Shown here in pieces: positions 56,159 through 64,000 of a stretch of 64,000 bases of DNA. The stretch is from Arbacia lixula (taxonomy: Eukaryota; Echinodermata; Echinoidea; Arbacioida; Arbaciidae), in contig OZ022596.1 in NCBI GenBank assembly GCA_963669155.1, positions 11,585,724-11,649,723 of the forward strand. Reading direction: 5' to 3'. Every line of letters begins with the position of its first letter. Within the stretch, counting starts at the first letter, position 1. The notes beneath the pieces are model-generated. The model was given only the letters and a program-made list of their open reading frames with translations, made no database searches and was not told where the DNA came from. Position numbers and translations under genes: made by a program.

Positions 56159-56338
56159 TTACATGATGGAGCAGTCACAGTTGTTACAGTTTCCACAGTT
56201 ATAGCCTCCACAGTAACAGTTTCCACAGTAACTATCCCCACAGTCACAGCCTCCGCAGTCACAGTTTCTACAGTCATTGCCTCCAATTTCACATCTTCCA
56301 CAGTAGCAGTCTTCGTGGTCTCCGCGGCATCCACAGTT
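56159..56338 (-). CDS. PPxY/Cys-rich gene, last exon (CxC-rich tail)
   Basis: This 180 nt exon follows TAATTTTACAG and holds 59 residues with 17 Cys: NCGCRGDHEDCYCGRCEIGG, then NDCRNCDCGGCDCGDSYCGN, ending NNCDCSIM and TAA. The DNA itself is a degenerate repeat of TGTGGA and AACTGT steps, suggesting growth by short tandem duplication. Confidence 0.8.
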   Translation of the reverse strand, partial: NCGCRGDHEDCYCGRCEIGGNDCRNCDCGGCDCGDSYCGNCYCGGYNCGNCNNCDCSIM

Positions 56339-57171
56339 CTGTAAAATTATAAAGATAAGGATATGATAAGGGTGATTGTGGTTGTGGTGATGTTTCTGGT
56401 AATGGTGATGATGATGGTGGTGATGATGATGATGATGATGATGATGAAGATGATGATGATGATGGAGGTGATGTGGTAGTGGTGATGAATGATAGTGGTA
56501 GTGATAGTGATGGAGGTTGTGATACTGAGTATGATGAAAGTGATGATGCATAAGAGGATGTTGGTAGGGGGTTAAGGTGGGGGTTATGTTATAATGATTT
56601 TAACGATGATAATGATCGTGCATAGTCTGTGCTGATCGAAATGGTAATGATAGAGATTTATGTACCATTTGTGTAGATTTTACTGCATACTGTGGGATGG
56701 AATAATTATTGCTCTGTGGGAGTTGTGTGTAATACTGGTGAACAGATATCCCCATGGTATATCAATAGCTTTACTGTATGATATTAACCGAAGGGTTAAT
56801 GGACTTTGATTGAACATACCGAACATTCGTGACCGCCATGTCCCGGGCCACCTGTCAGACATCGGCACAGAAAACAGGCTACCAAGCATTCGCCACAATC
56901 GCCGTTGCAACTGGCACAAAGGTCTTCCGCGCGCATGGCACTGTGTATGAAACAATGGAAGGAATTGGGCGATTTGGTACTGGTACTAGCACTTGAGATA
57001 GAATGGTGCCCGTGTAATCCATCTACAAAATACATGTAATATTAGTTCAGGCTTTAGGCTTTTTGAATCATTTTAACAAATTACTACAAACTAATAAACC
57101 TATTTTGATATGCTTCCCTTCCATCACAGCTAATGCCGAACGCTAGGACACACATCCATCATTACCACCAA

Positions 57172-57203
<32 letters not shown>

Positions 57204-60200
57204 CCACCAACATCACCATCAACATCACTACCCCTAACATCACTACAACCATCATCATCTCTATTTTATCTTTGTCACTACCACACCACTACCATAACCA
57301 ACCTTATCACCATCATCACCATCATCACCATCATCACCACCACCATCATCACCATCATCACCACCACCATCATCACCACCATCATCATCACCATCATCAC
57401 CTCCATCATCATCACCACCATCATCACCACCATCATCACCATCACCACCATCACCACCACCATCATCACCACCACCATCATCACCATCATCACCACCACC
57501 ATCATCACCACCATCATCACCACCATCATCACCTCCATCATCATCACCACCATCATCACCACCATCATCACCATCACCACCATCACCACCACCATCACCA
57601 CCATCACCATCATCACCATCATCATCACCACCATCATCACCACCATCATCACCATCACCACCATCACCATCATCACCACCACCATCATCACCACCACCAT
57701 CACCACCATCACCACCATCATCACCACCACCATCATCACCACCATCATCACCACCATCATCACCACCATCACCACCACCATCACCACCACCATCACCACT
57801 TTCATCACGTTTAGTCCACCTAAGGCCCCGTTATTTCAATATGAGAGCACATTTTCGACTATCCTCTGCTAGACATTCTTCTAATAAATCTATTTGTAGT
57901 GCTTACCTCGTCCCAGTAGTTCTTGTGGTATACGGATATTGCTCTCGACCAATCATATTCCTGCCATTTCCCTCTGGTGGCCCCTCCCCCTCGATGCCGG
58001 CAGGGTCGGAGGGAAATGGTTGTACATCTACAACAGCGCCATCTGCGGCAACTCCGTTAAACCCTCCCGTATTGAAGCCTGATATCTGCACCACGGTAAA
58101 ATAATACAATCATGTGTTATATCAGGATCTATCATTATCATTCTTTCCACTGCATTTCTCCATTTCTACGCTCTGCATTTCGCCTTTCCTACTTGTGCAG
58201 TCTCAACAAGCCCGCTTCGATTCAGCTAGTTTCTGGTCTACATCAGCCGTGGCTTCAATCGCGCGGCGCTTTCAAGACTTAGATTATTACACTACTATAT
58301 AATGGTCCATGCTTCTTTATGGATCAGAATGCTAGGCTACAAGTAAATCTATGTAACAGCGTTCGAAAGCCACGGAAATGTTTTCTCCGTAGGATGATGA
58401 GAGTATCATGGACTGATCATGTTACAAATGTAAGAAGAAAGAACATAGTCATCCCGAAAACTACTTCAAACAATTGCCACAAAAGAGATAAGCTTTTTCC
58501 TAGGCCACATCCTTTGCAAGAATGCTGTTGAGAAAGTCGCCATCACTGGTGCTCTTCAGGTACGTAGGTCAAGAGGAGGACAGGCACTGACTACATCTTC
58601 TCATGGCTGAAAGATGCCACTGGCACAAGGCGCATCGATATCATACGCCACTGCATGCAAAAACAGGAATTCATTCTGGCAAGCTACTCCAATTGATCTT
58701 CACACTTTGTGGTTTCAAGCAAGTTGGGAGAGGGTGTAGTCTTCTTTATCAGACATAGTTGTTAACAAACTCTGTTGTGTATGATGCACTCCGCAACCTA
58801 GCATCAAAGCTTGGGAAAGGCCTGTATTCTGAACAGAGGTTTAACGCAAACAGTAGCTTTAACCTGGCATTACTTTATGGGACGCTAAATAAAACGACAT
58901 GAATCATTGTTGATTCGATGTAAATAATGCTGTCCTCGGAATCTCTGTGGTCTATTGATTTTGTCCACATAAAAGTTACAGCGAATAATTTAATTCGCCT
59001 ACTGTTGTGCATGATTCCGTAATGCAAAGAAATTATTTTGTGGCAGCATCAGATGATTTAATTTACAATGATTTATGTCCCATGAACTTTAGTACGTGGT
59101 TTTTACTGCCCTACTCTGACAAAAGGAAGCAACTAACAAAAGAGACTTTTCTTGTAAATGAGCAAAATGTGTCTGTCATTTGCATTGACATCAGTGCAGC
59201 ACCACATAATGTTAGATTAAATATCTCGCAACACGATGAATACACGTATTTCTTGTCCAGATTTTGGCCGTATGTAGGGAATGCTAGGTACAATCTAAGA
59301 ATACCAATAACCCAGATTTTAGTGGTTTGTCACTTGCTTCCTTTTGTCAGAAGAGTGCAATATAAATGAAACCAGGGATCATGTCGTTAGGAATACGGGT
59401 CTAATGAACAGCAGGGTAAAGTCTCTATGGTCGTACCTCTGAATCAGGGAAGCGGGGCGTGATCTCACTGTACCTTGGTGGAGGTGTGTTCGGCGGCTCG
59501 TACGCAGGAGGTGGCGGGTCATCCCGCCCTGTCTGAACGAAGCGGATAGGATAACAATAGCATAAGTGGTAGTGGTAGAAATAGCTGTGATAGTATTAGT
59601 GGGGGGGGGGGGGGGGGGGTTCCAAAAAAAGTTTTATCCCGCCCAGTCTCTAAAAGTGCTCTCAGTCTCTAAAAGTGTCCCCCTTCCAATTCGTGGGGGG
59701 ATGGGACGCGTCCCCCCGTCCCCCCCCCCCCCCCCCCCGGGGATTTCCGCCCATGGTGGAAGAAGACATTAGCGTAGGGGTGCTGGTTCATTCGGTCCTA
59801 TCTGAAAGAAGCGGATATATGATGACAGCACTGTAGTAGAAACAGTAGTAGAAGTGGTGGTAGAAGTATAGCTGCGTATCGGGTAGCAGCTGATTCTTCT
59901 ATATCTGAGCAAAGCGGATATGATAACAATAGTAGAAGTAGTAGAAATAACTGTAGTAGTGGCAGTGGGTACATATCATAGGGGGCGGTGGGGCATTCGG
60001 CCGTGTATGAACAAAAGGTAATCTTAATAACAGTGGAAGAAATGGAACATGAAGTACTAGAAGTAGTATACTGTTCATGTATTAGTAGTATAATATTAGA
60101 TTAATATATGTAGCAGTTGTAGCAGAAGTAGAAGTGGTAGTAGTAGAAATAGCCGAGATAGTATAAGTGGCAGTGCATGCATGGATGTAGACAAACTGCA

Positions 60201-60439
60201 CTGTGTGTGCTATCTCAATAATCAGTAATATAATACTCTCTGTCTCCCCTTTATCTGTCTCTTGCGTTTGCTTGCTTTCTTTCTGCCCCCCCCCCTTCTT
60301 TCTCTCTTTTGCTTTCTCTCTGTCCCTCTCCTCACCCCCCCCCCTCTCTCTCTCTCTCTCTTTCGCTTTCTTTCTGCCCACCCCCTCTCTCTCTCTGTCT
60401 GTCTGTCTCTCTCTTTCGCTTTCTTTCTGTCCCTCTCCT

Positions 60440-60471
<32 letters not shown>

Positions 60472-60709
60472 GTCTCTCTTTCGTTTTCTTTCTGTCCCTC
60501 TCCTCACCCATCTCTCTCTCTCGATCTCTCTCGATCTCGATCTCGATCTCGATCTCTCTCTCTCTTTCTCTTTTTCTCACTCGCTCTCACCATGGACCCT
60601 ACATGGTAGGGTCCATGCTCTCACTCTCTATATATCTCTCTTCACATTATTATCTCCTTTGTCTTACCTCAACATTCGACAGCACTACACCTGATTCCTG
60701 AGCTGCCAT
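56159..60709 (-). CDS. PPxY-motif, Cys/Gly-rich small protein (spliced, 205 aa)
   Basis: Five coding exons on the minus strand: 60709-60668 (MAAQESGVVLSNVE), 59532-59437, 58085-57907, 56940-56820 and 56338-56159 (stop 56161-56159). Lengths 42+96+179+121+180 total 618 nt, giving 205 residues plus stop; all introns are GT-AG (on minus) and phases agree. The N-terminal half is Pro-rich with two PPxY motifs (PPPPAYEPP and PPPRYSE), which in other proteins bind WW domains such as those of NEDD4-type ubiquitin ligases. The middle is Gly/Pro-rich. The C-terminal 100 residues have about 25 Cys in CxC, CxxC and CGNC steps. There is no signal peptide; LVACFLCRCL is the only hydrophobic stretch. I do not recognise the family. 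Possible roles are metal binding, or membrane attachment by palmitoylation; both are inference. It converges with the mucin-like gene. Confidence 0.72.
56385..56560. repeat. GAT/GGT microsatellite
   Basis: A (GATGAT/GGTGAT)n tract in the last intron of the minus-strand gene; encodes only spurious His-rich frames. Confidence 0.9.
56820..56940 (-). CDS. PPxY/Cys-rich gene, exon 4 (Cys-rich start)
   Basis: This 121 nt exon (phase 2 in, 0 out) follows TTGTTTCATACACAG and ends TGTTCG|GTATGT. It reads AMRAEDLCASCNGDCGECLV, then ACFLCRCLTGGPGHGGHECS. An upstream acceptor (TTTTGTAG before 57022) would put a stop in frame with exon 3, so the nearer acceptor was chosen. Confidence 0.72.
57165..57805. 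repeat. CATCAC microsatellite
   Basis: About 640 bp of CAT/CAC triplets in the intron between exons 3 and 4 of the minus-strand gene. It gives a 170-residue poly-His frame on + and a Met/Val frame on -, both spurious. Confidence 0.95.
57907..58085 (-). CDS. PPxY/Cys-rich gene, exon 3
   Basis: This 179 nt exon (phase 0 in, 2 out) follows ACCGTGGTGCAG and ends ACGAG|GTAAGC. It reads ISGFNTGGFNGVAADGAVVD, then VQPFPSDPAGIEGEGPPEGN and REQYPYTTRTTG. It is low in hydrophobic residues and probably disordered. Confidence 0.72.
58270..58700 (+). pseudogene. Retrotransposon reverse transcriptase C-terminal fragment
   Basis: The + strand has FLRRMMRVSWTDHVTNVRRK, then after a frameshift a stretch like FLGHILCKNAVEKVAITGAL and a Gly/Arg-rich part. 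This matches the conserved end of LINE polymerases (LRRxLRISW.DHVTN...GH..R...). Several frame breaks; dead copy. Confidence 0.8.
59104..59362. mobile_element. TA-flanked MITE, copy 2
   Basis: This is the same family as 17186-17438 (TACTGCCCTACTCTGACAAA at the left), with a slightly degraded right end (GAAGAGTGCAATA). It lies in the intron between exons 2 and 3 of the minus-strand gene. Confidence 0.8.
59437..59532 (-). CDS. PPxY/Cys-rich gene, exon 2 (two PPxY motifs)
   Basis: This 96 nt, phase 0-0 exon follows CGCTTCGTTCAG and ends TCAGAG|GTACGA. It reads TGRDDPPPPAYEPPNTPPP and then RYSEITPRFPDSE. Because it is symmetric it could be skipped or duplicated without breaking frame, and decayed copies do lie upstream. 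Confidence 0.75.
59755..60005 (-). pseudogene. Decayed copies of the PPxY exon
   Basis: Three segments upstream of exon 2 on the minus strand resemble its acceptor and start. One, from 59801, reads TTCTTTCAG|ATAGGACCGAATGAACC with an early TAA. One, from 59904, reads TTTGCTCAG|ATATAG and stops at once. One, from about 60005, reads GTTCATACACGGCCGAATGCC, still encodes a Pro run, but has lost its AG. The intron sequence between them also repeats (AGCGGATATGATAACAATAG). These are tandem exon-plus-intron duplications, now broken. Confidence 0.6.
60240..60600 (+). repeat. CT microsatellite
   Basis: CTCTCT/TTTCTGTCCCTCTCCTCACCCCC units of about 85-100 bp repeated, then (TCGATC)n and CT, ending in ACCATGGACCCTACATGGTAGGGTCCATG, a short palindrome at 60588-60618. 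Lies in the first intron of the minus-strand gene, next to its first exon. Confidence 0.9.
60668..60709 (-). CDS. PPxY/Cys-rich gene, first coding exon
   Basis: Start ATG at 60709-60707 in the context ACGCAATGGC, 14 codons, ending GTTGAG|GTAAGA (phase 0). A TCTGTAG just upstream on this strand could be the acceptor of an intron in the 5' UTR. This exon is too short for ORF-based detection; it was found because its donor and phase match the PPxY exon. Confidence 0.65.
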
Positions 60710-60929
60710 TGCGTCTCTTCTTGCTCGAACTACAGACCCACTATGATCACAAAACCCCCACAGCTCTCCACAGACTACAAATATTCTCCGCCATTACAAT
60801 TTCCCAGCTAATACCCGGATATATATATCCAGTAACCGCGTGTTTACGATATGCGTCACAAACGGATCTCAAACCGACATGTAGTCATAGGATTCTACGA
60901 AACAATTACACAAATATATAATGGAAAGA

Positions 60930-61316
60930 TATATCTTTCCCGTATTTTAGTACATTCTGTTAGTCCAGTCTATCACAATAAGGCTAAAGTATTTTAGTTG
61001 ATCTACATTATATATACTTTACCCATTTAAATGATTGTATTTTATTTGCAAACTAAATGTTATAAGTTTCCCCACTTTCTCTTAATCTATGAATAATCGC
61101 TGATCAAATTCAAACTTATAGTTATTTACTTGTCTTTTAGTTTGTCACAATGAAGTTTTGTAGTTATCTGTTATGTATGTCATATATGATTTATCTACAT
61201 TTATGTAAATGATTGTATTTTGTTTGCAAACTGAATGCCATAAGTCCCCGGACTTTCTATTTCAGTATGCTTTTATCAATAAACCAAAATTGAATTGAAT
61301 TGAATTGAATTGAATT
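60930..61316 (+). mobile_element. Retroelement 3' end with GAATT tail
   Basis: Two related segments (60985-61085 and 61185-61265, sharing AAATGATTGTATTTTATTTGC-like sequence and CATAAGT), ending AATAAACCAAAATTGAATTG and (GAATT)n at 61297-61316. Looks like a LINE 3' end. Confidence 0.6.
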
Positions 61317-61639
61317 TAAATGTGTGTGCCACTGGTGTTTTTTTCGTCACAAATTTTCTCCCCTGCGGTGCAACTTTAGCACGTACAAATGTTTAATTTG
61401 ACTGCAATAACTTGCTTACAAAATATATTGACTCCTTCTAATATAACTAATTATATCTCACCTAGTACAAGAAATGTTAAGTGTAGCACGTGCATACATC
61501 TATTAACAATATGTTGATCATTTTAATCTTACCGCTCGATCAGGCGATGTACATAACTTAATTTACTGATACCTTTGGGATTGCATATGACTTAGCGGGC
61601 AACATGACAATATCACTTAAAACAACAATTAAATATCTT

Positions 61640-63015
61640 ACTATTAATCCTCTTATTGTAACTGGTTCGTTCACCATGTTATAAATCAAAAGACTTGGTA
61701 CCGAGAGGGTTAACTCTCTCATTATCATGGGCTCATTCACTGTGGTATAAATCAATAGTCTCTTCGTGCCTTGGTACAAAGGGGGTTAACTCTTTCATTA
61801 TCATAGACTCATTCACTGTGTTATAAATCAATAGTCGCTTCGTGTCTTGATACTAAGTGGGTTAACTCTCTCATTTCCATGGACTCGTTCATTGTGTTAC
61901 AAATCAATAGTCTCTTCGTGTCTTGGTACTAAGTGGATTAACCCTCTCATTATCATAGACTCATTCACTGTGTTATAAATCAATAGTCTCTTCGTGTCTT
62001 GATACTAAGAGGGTTAACTCTCTTATTACCATAGACTCATTCACTGTGTCATAAATCAATAGTGTCTTCACGTTTTTTGGTAACAAAGGGGTTAACCTTC
62101 TCATGACCATAGACTCGGTCACTGTATCATCATGAATTAATGGTCTCTACGCGCCTTAGTACTAAGAGGTTTAACCCTCTTACTACCATTGGCCCATTCA
62201 CTGTGTTTTAAGTAAATGGTCTCTTCACACCTTGCTACTAAGAGAGTTAACCCTTCCACTACCTACAGCTCATTCACAGTGTGCTCTTCATGTCCTGAGA
62301 TGGTAAACCCTCTCCGTACCATGGACTTCTTCACTGTACTGAAAGGTTTAATCCATGGGCTCATTGACAGGCATAAATCAATGTTCACCATGTTCACACC
62401 TTGGTAAGAAGGGGTTTAACCTTCTCATTACTATAGACTCATTCAGTGGATCATAAATCAATGGTCTCTACTCGCCTTAGTACTAAGAGGTTTAACCCTC
62501 TTACTACCATGAGCTCATTCACTGTGTCATAAATCAATGGTTCATAAATGCCTTCCACTACCTACAGCTCATTCACAATGCGTTGGCACCGAGAGGGTTA
62601 ACTCTCTCATTACCATGGACTCGTTCACTGTGCTATAAATCAAGAGTCTCTTCGTGCCCTGGTACCACGTGGGTTAACTCTCTCACTACCATGGACTCAT
62701 TCACTGTATCATGAATCAATAGCCCATAAATGCATCGGTACTAAGTGTGTTAACCCTTCCACTACCTACAGCTCATTCACTGTGTCATAAATCAATGGTC
62801 TCTACTCGCCTTAGTACTAAGAGGTTTAACCCTCTTACTACCATGGACTCATTCACTGTGTCATAAATCAATGGTTCATAAATGCCTTCCACTACCTACA
62901 GCTCATTCACTGTGCTTTAAATCAACAGACTCTTAATGCGTTGGTACCAAGAGGGTTGACCCTCTCACTACCATGGGCTCATTCACTGTATAATAAATCA
63001 AATGTCTCTTCTTAT
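61640..63015. repeat. Minisatellite of about 80 bp units
   Basis: Some 16 diverged units of 'ACCATGGACTCATTCACTG', 'GTCATAAATCAATAGTCTC' and 'GGTACTAAGAGGGTTAAC'. A shorter array of the same kind is at 54130-54330. Confidence 0.9.
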
Positions 63016-63119
63016 TACTAGGAAGGTTTAAAAAGAGAACATGAAGGACAAACATTAAGAAGCATTTTTTCGAAAATTATTATATTTATTCAAATGCAAT
63101 ACATACCAACCACTATTGA

Positions 63120-63640
63120 CTGATTGCTACATGATAAAACTCCTAATTTTATGATGCAGTATTGCAATTAAACAATGATATGGATTTTTAATACCATCGA
63201 ATGCCATCGAGCAGGAAATTATCTCACAGAAATAGATTTCATATCAAATATAAAATTCAGTCATATAAAAATACATTATCCAACGAGGCAAATACTTAAA
63301 TACTTCAATAAACATTTAAGTACTACTCGGAGATCAAAGATCTTCATACCATATATTATGGCATTACAAAAATATTTCAGCAATGTTTACATAATGAAAA
63401 TACATACGACAATGTATTTTTTGACAAGTTTGACAAGTTCAGCAGAGTCAATAATGTGATGAATCAATAAACACGTTTGATTTACTCAATCATCTTTAAC
63501 GAAACGTAATTGAGGATTCAAAATAACAAAGATGTTATCCCAATAAATGCACGTGTGAAAATGTGAGAAATAAACTAAAAGTGATATTCTGATGAAGGAT
63601 TGGGTTGCTTGTTTGAAAGCCAAAATTATCATGATTATTA
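63120..63640. repeat. Second copy of the 54840-55440 block
   Basis: Contains GTGATGAATCAATAAACACG and AACAAAGATGTTATCCCAAT, matching the first block. It stands in the same order after the minisatellite, so the pair is a segmental duplication. Confidence 0.75.
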
Positions 63641-63664
63641 TATTCCACATACTAAGAATGTTGC

Positions 63665-64000
63665 TACAGGATTGGTCAAGAGTTGATCACGTGACAAAGC
63701 GTAATTTTGCCCATCTGATCACCTAAGAAGAAAAGTTCGGTACACTCTAGGTGATAGTACTTTTTGGTTTCGCTGAGCTCTTCACTCCTCCCAGTGATCA
63801 ATATTTTGAGCACGCGCAAAATAAAAGTGCGTTACACTCAGACTATCAATTGACTAACAGTAGCTCCTACTAACGCGTCCTAACGCGCGTCCCATACGTG
63901 TGTTTCCCATGGCATCGGCTCGGGGCTAGGTAGAGAAGTAAACGTTATTTTTGTACGTCAAATTGTCAGTTTTGTTATAGATAGTTGGTTTCATATGTGG
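63665..64000 (-). mobile_element. Inverted copy of the 28198-28567 dispersed repeat
   Basis: Includes CCCATGGCATCGGCTCGGGG and TTTTGCCCATCTGATCACCT, reverse complements of the 28 kb copy; truncated by the window end. Confidence 0.8.

Noticed and set aside
57022..57035. Alternative start or acceptor giving MYFVDGLHGHH before the Cys-rich exon
   Set aside because: With the phase set by exon 3 this acceptor leads to a stop; the acceptor at 56941 keeps the frame and has a better pyrimidine tract. It could still be an alternative first exon.
57272..57814. 180-residue poly-His frame
   Set aside because: Pure CAT/CAC microsatellite inside an intron of the minus-strand gene; the opposite frame is equally open (Met/Val).
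60203..60701. Leu/Ser-rich overlapping frames
   Set aside because: CT microsatellite in the first intron of the minus-strand gene.

Overview
This is animal genomic DNA. It is AT-rich, with long introns full of foldback elements, SINE- and LINE-like fragments and microsatellites, and it encodes secreted-type EGF/SEA/VWD domains. Repeat content and domain composition suggest a marine invertebrate deuterostome, most likely a sea urchin-like echinoderm. That is inference; no species-diagnostic sequence was checked.

Positions 745-52712 (+) hold most of one very large gene, open at its 5' end. I traced 49 coding exons by hand with GT/AG boundaries and continuous phase; together they give 11,442 nt, or 3,813 residues and a stop. 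The order is NIDO (end of domain), AMOP, VWD, an Ig/cadherin-like segment, two EGF-like domains, 14 calcium-binding EGFs, a SEA domain, 8 more calcium-binding EGFs, a giant Ser/Thr mucin exon plus SEA, a second mucin exon plus SEA, a short mucin exon, an EGF, a third SEA of this type, one membrane segment and a cytoplasmic tail ending in an NPxY motif. NIDO-AMOP-VWD followed by EGFs is the plan of MUC4-type and 'mucin-like' membrane proteins. The gene is actively rearranging: a 5.2 kb mucin+SEA block is duplicated head to tail (32311-37517 and 37518-42640), one EGF exon is present four times (30182-31605), a dead EGF exon remains at 16795, and the end of one VWD exon with its splice donor is copied about six times (6698-7400).

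Positions 56159-60709 (-) hold a small convergent five-exon gene. It encodes a predicted 205-residue protein with two N-terminal PPxY motifs and a C-terminal half extremely rich in Cys, Gly and Asn. I do not recognise the family, and it is the best candidate here for something undescribed. Decayed copies of its PPxY exon lie in its first intron. A repeat block on its 3' side (about 54100-55460) recurs at 61600-63640, so a relative may lie beyond the right edge.

The rest is repeat-derived: TA-, TTAA-, TAA- and CTG-flanked foldback/MITE elements, three copies of a roughly 1.2 kb 'GCCTCCGCC' repeat carrying perfect AGGTCA-A-AGGTCA sites, tRNA-like SINEs, fragments of reverse-transcriptase C-termini, and long purine, CT and CAT/CAC tracts. 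No rRNA, true tRNA, CRISPR or bacterial operon feature was seen.
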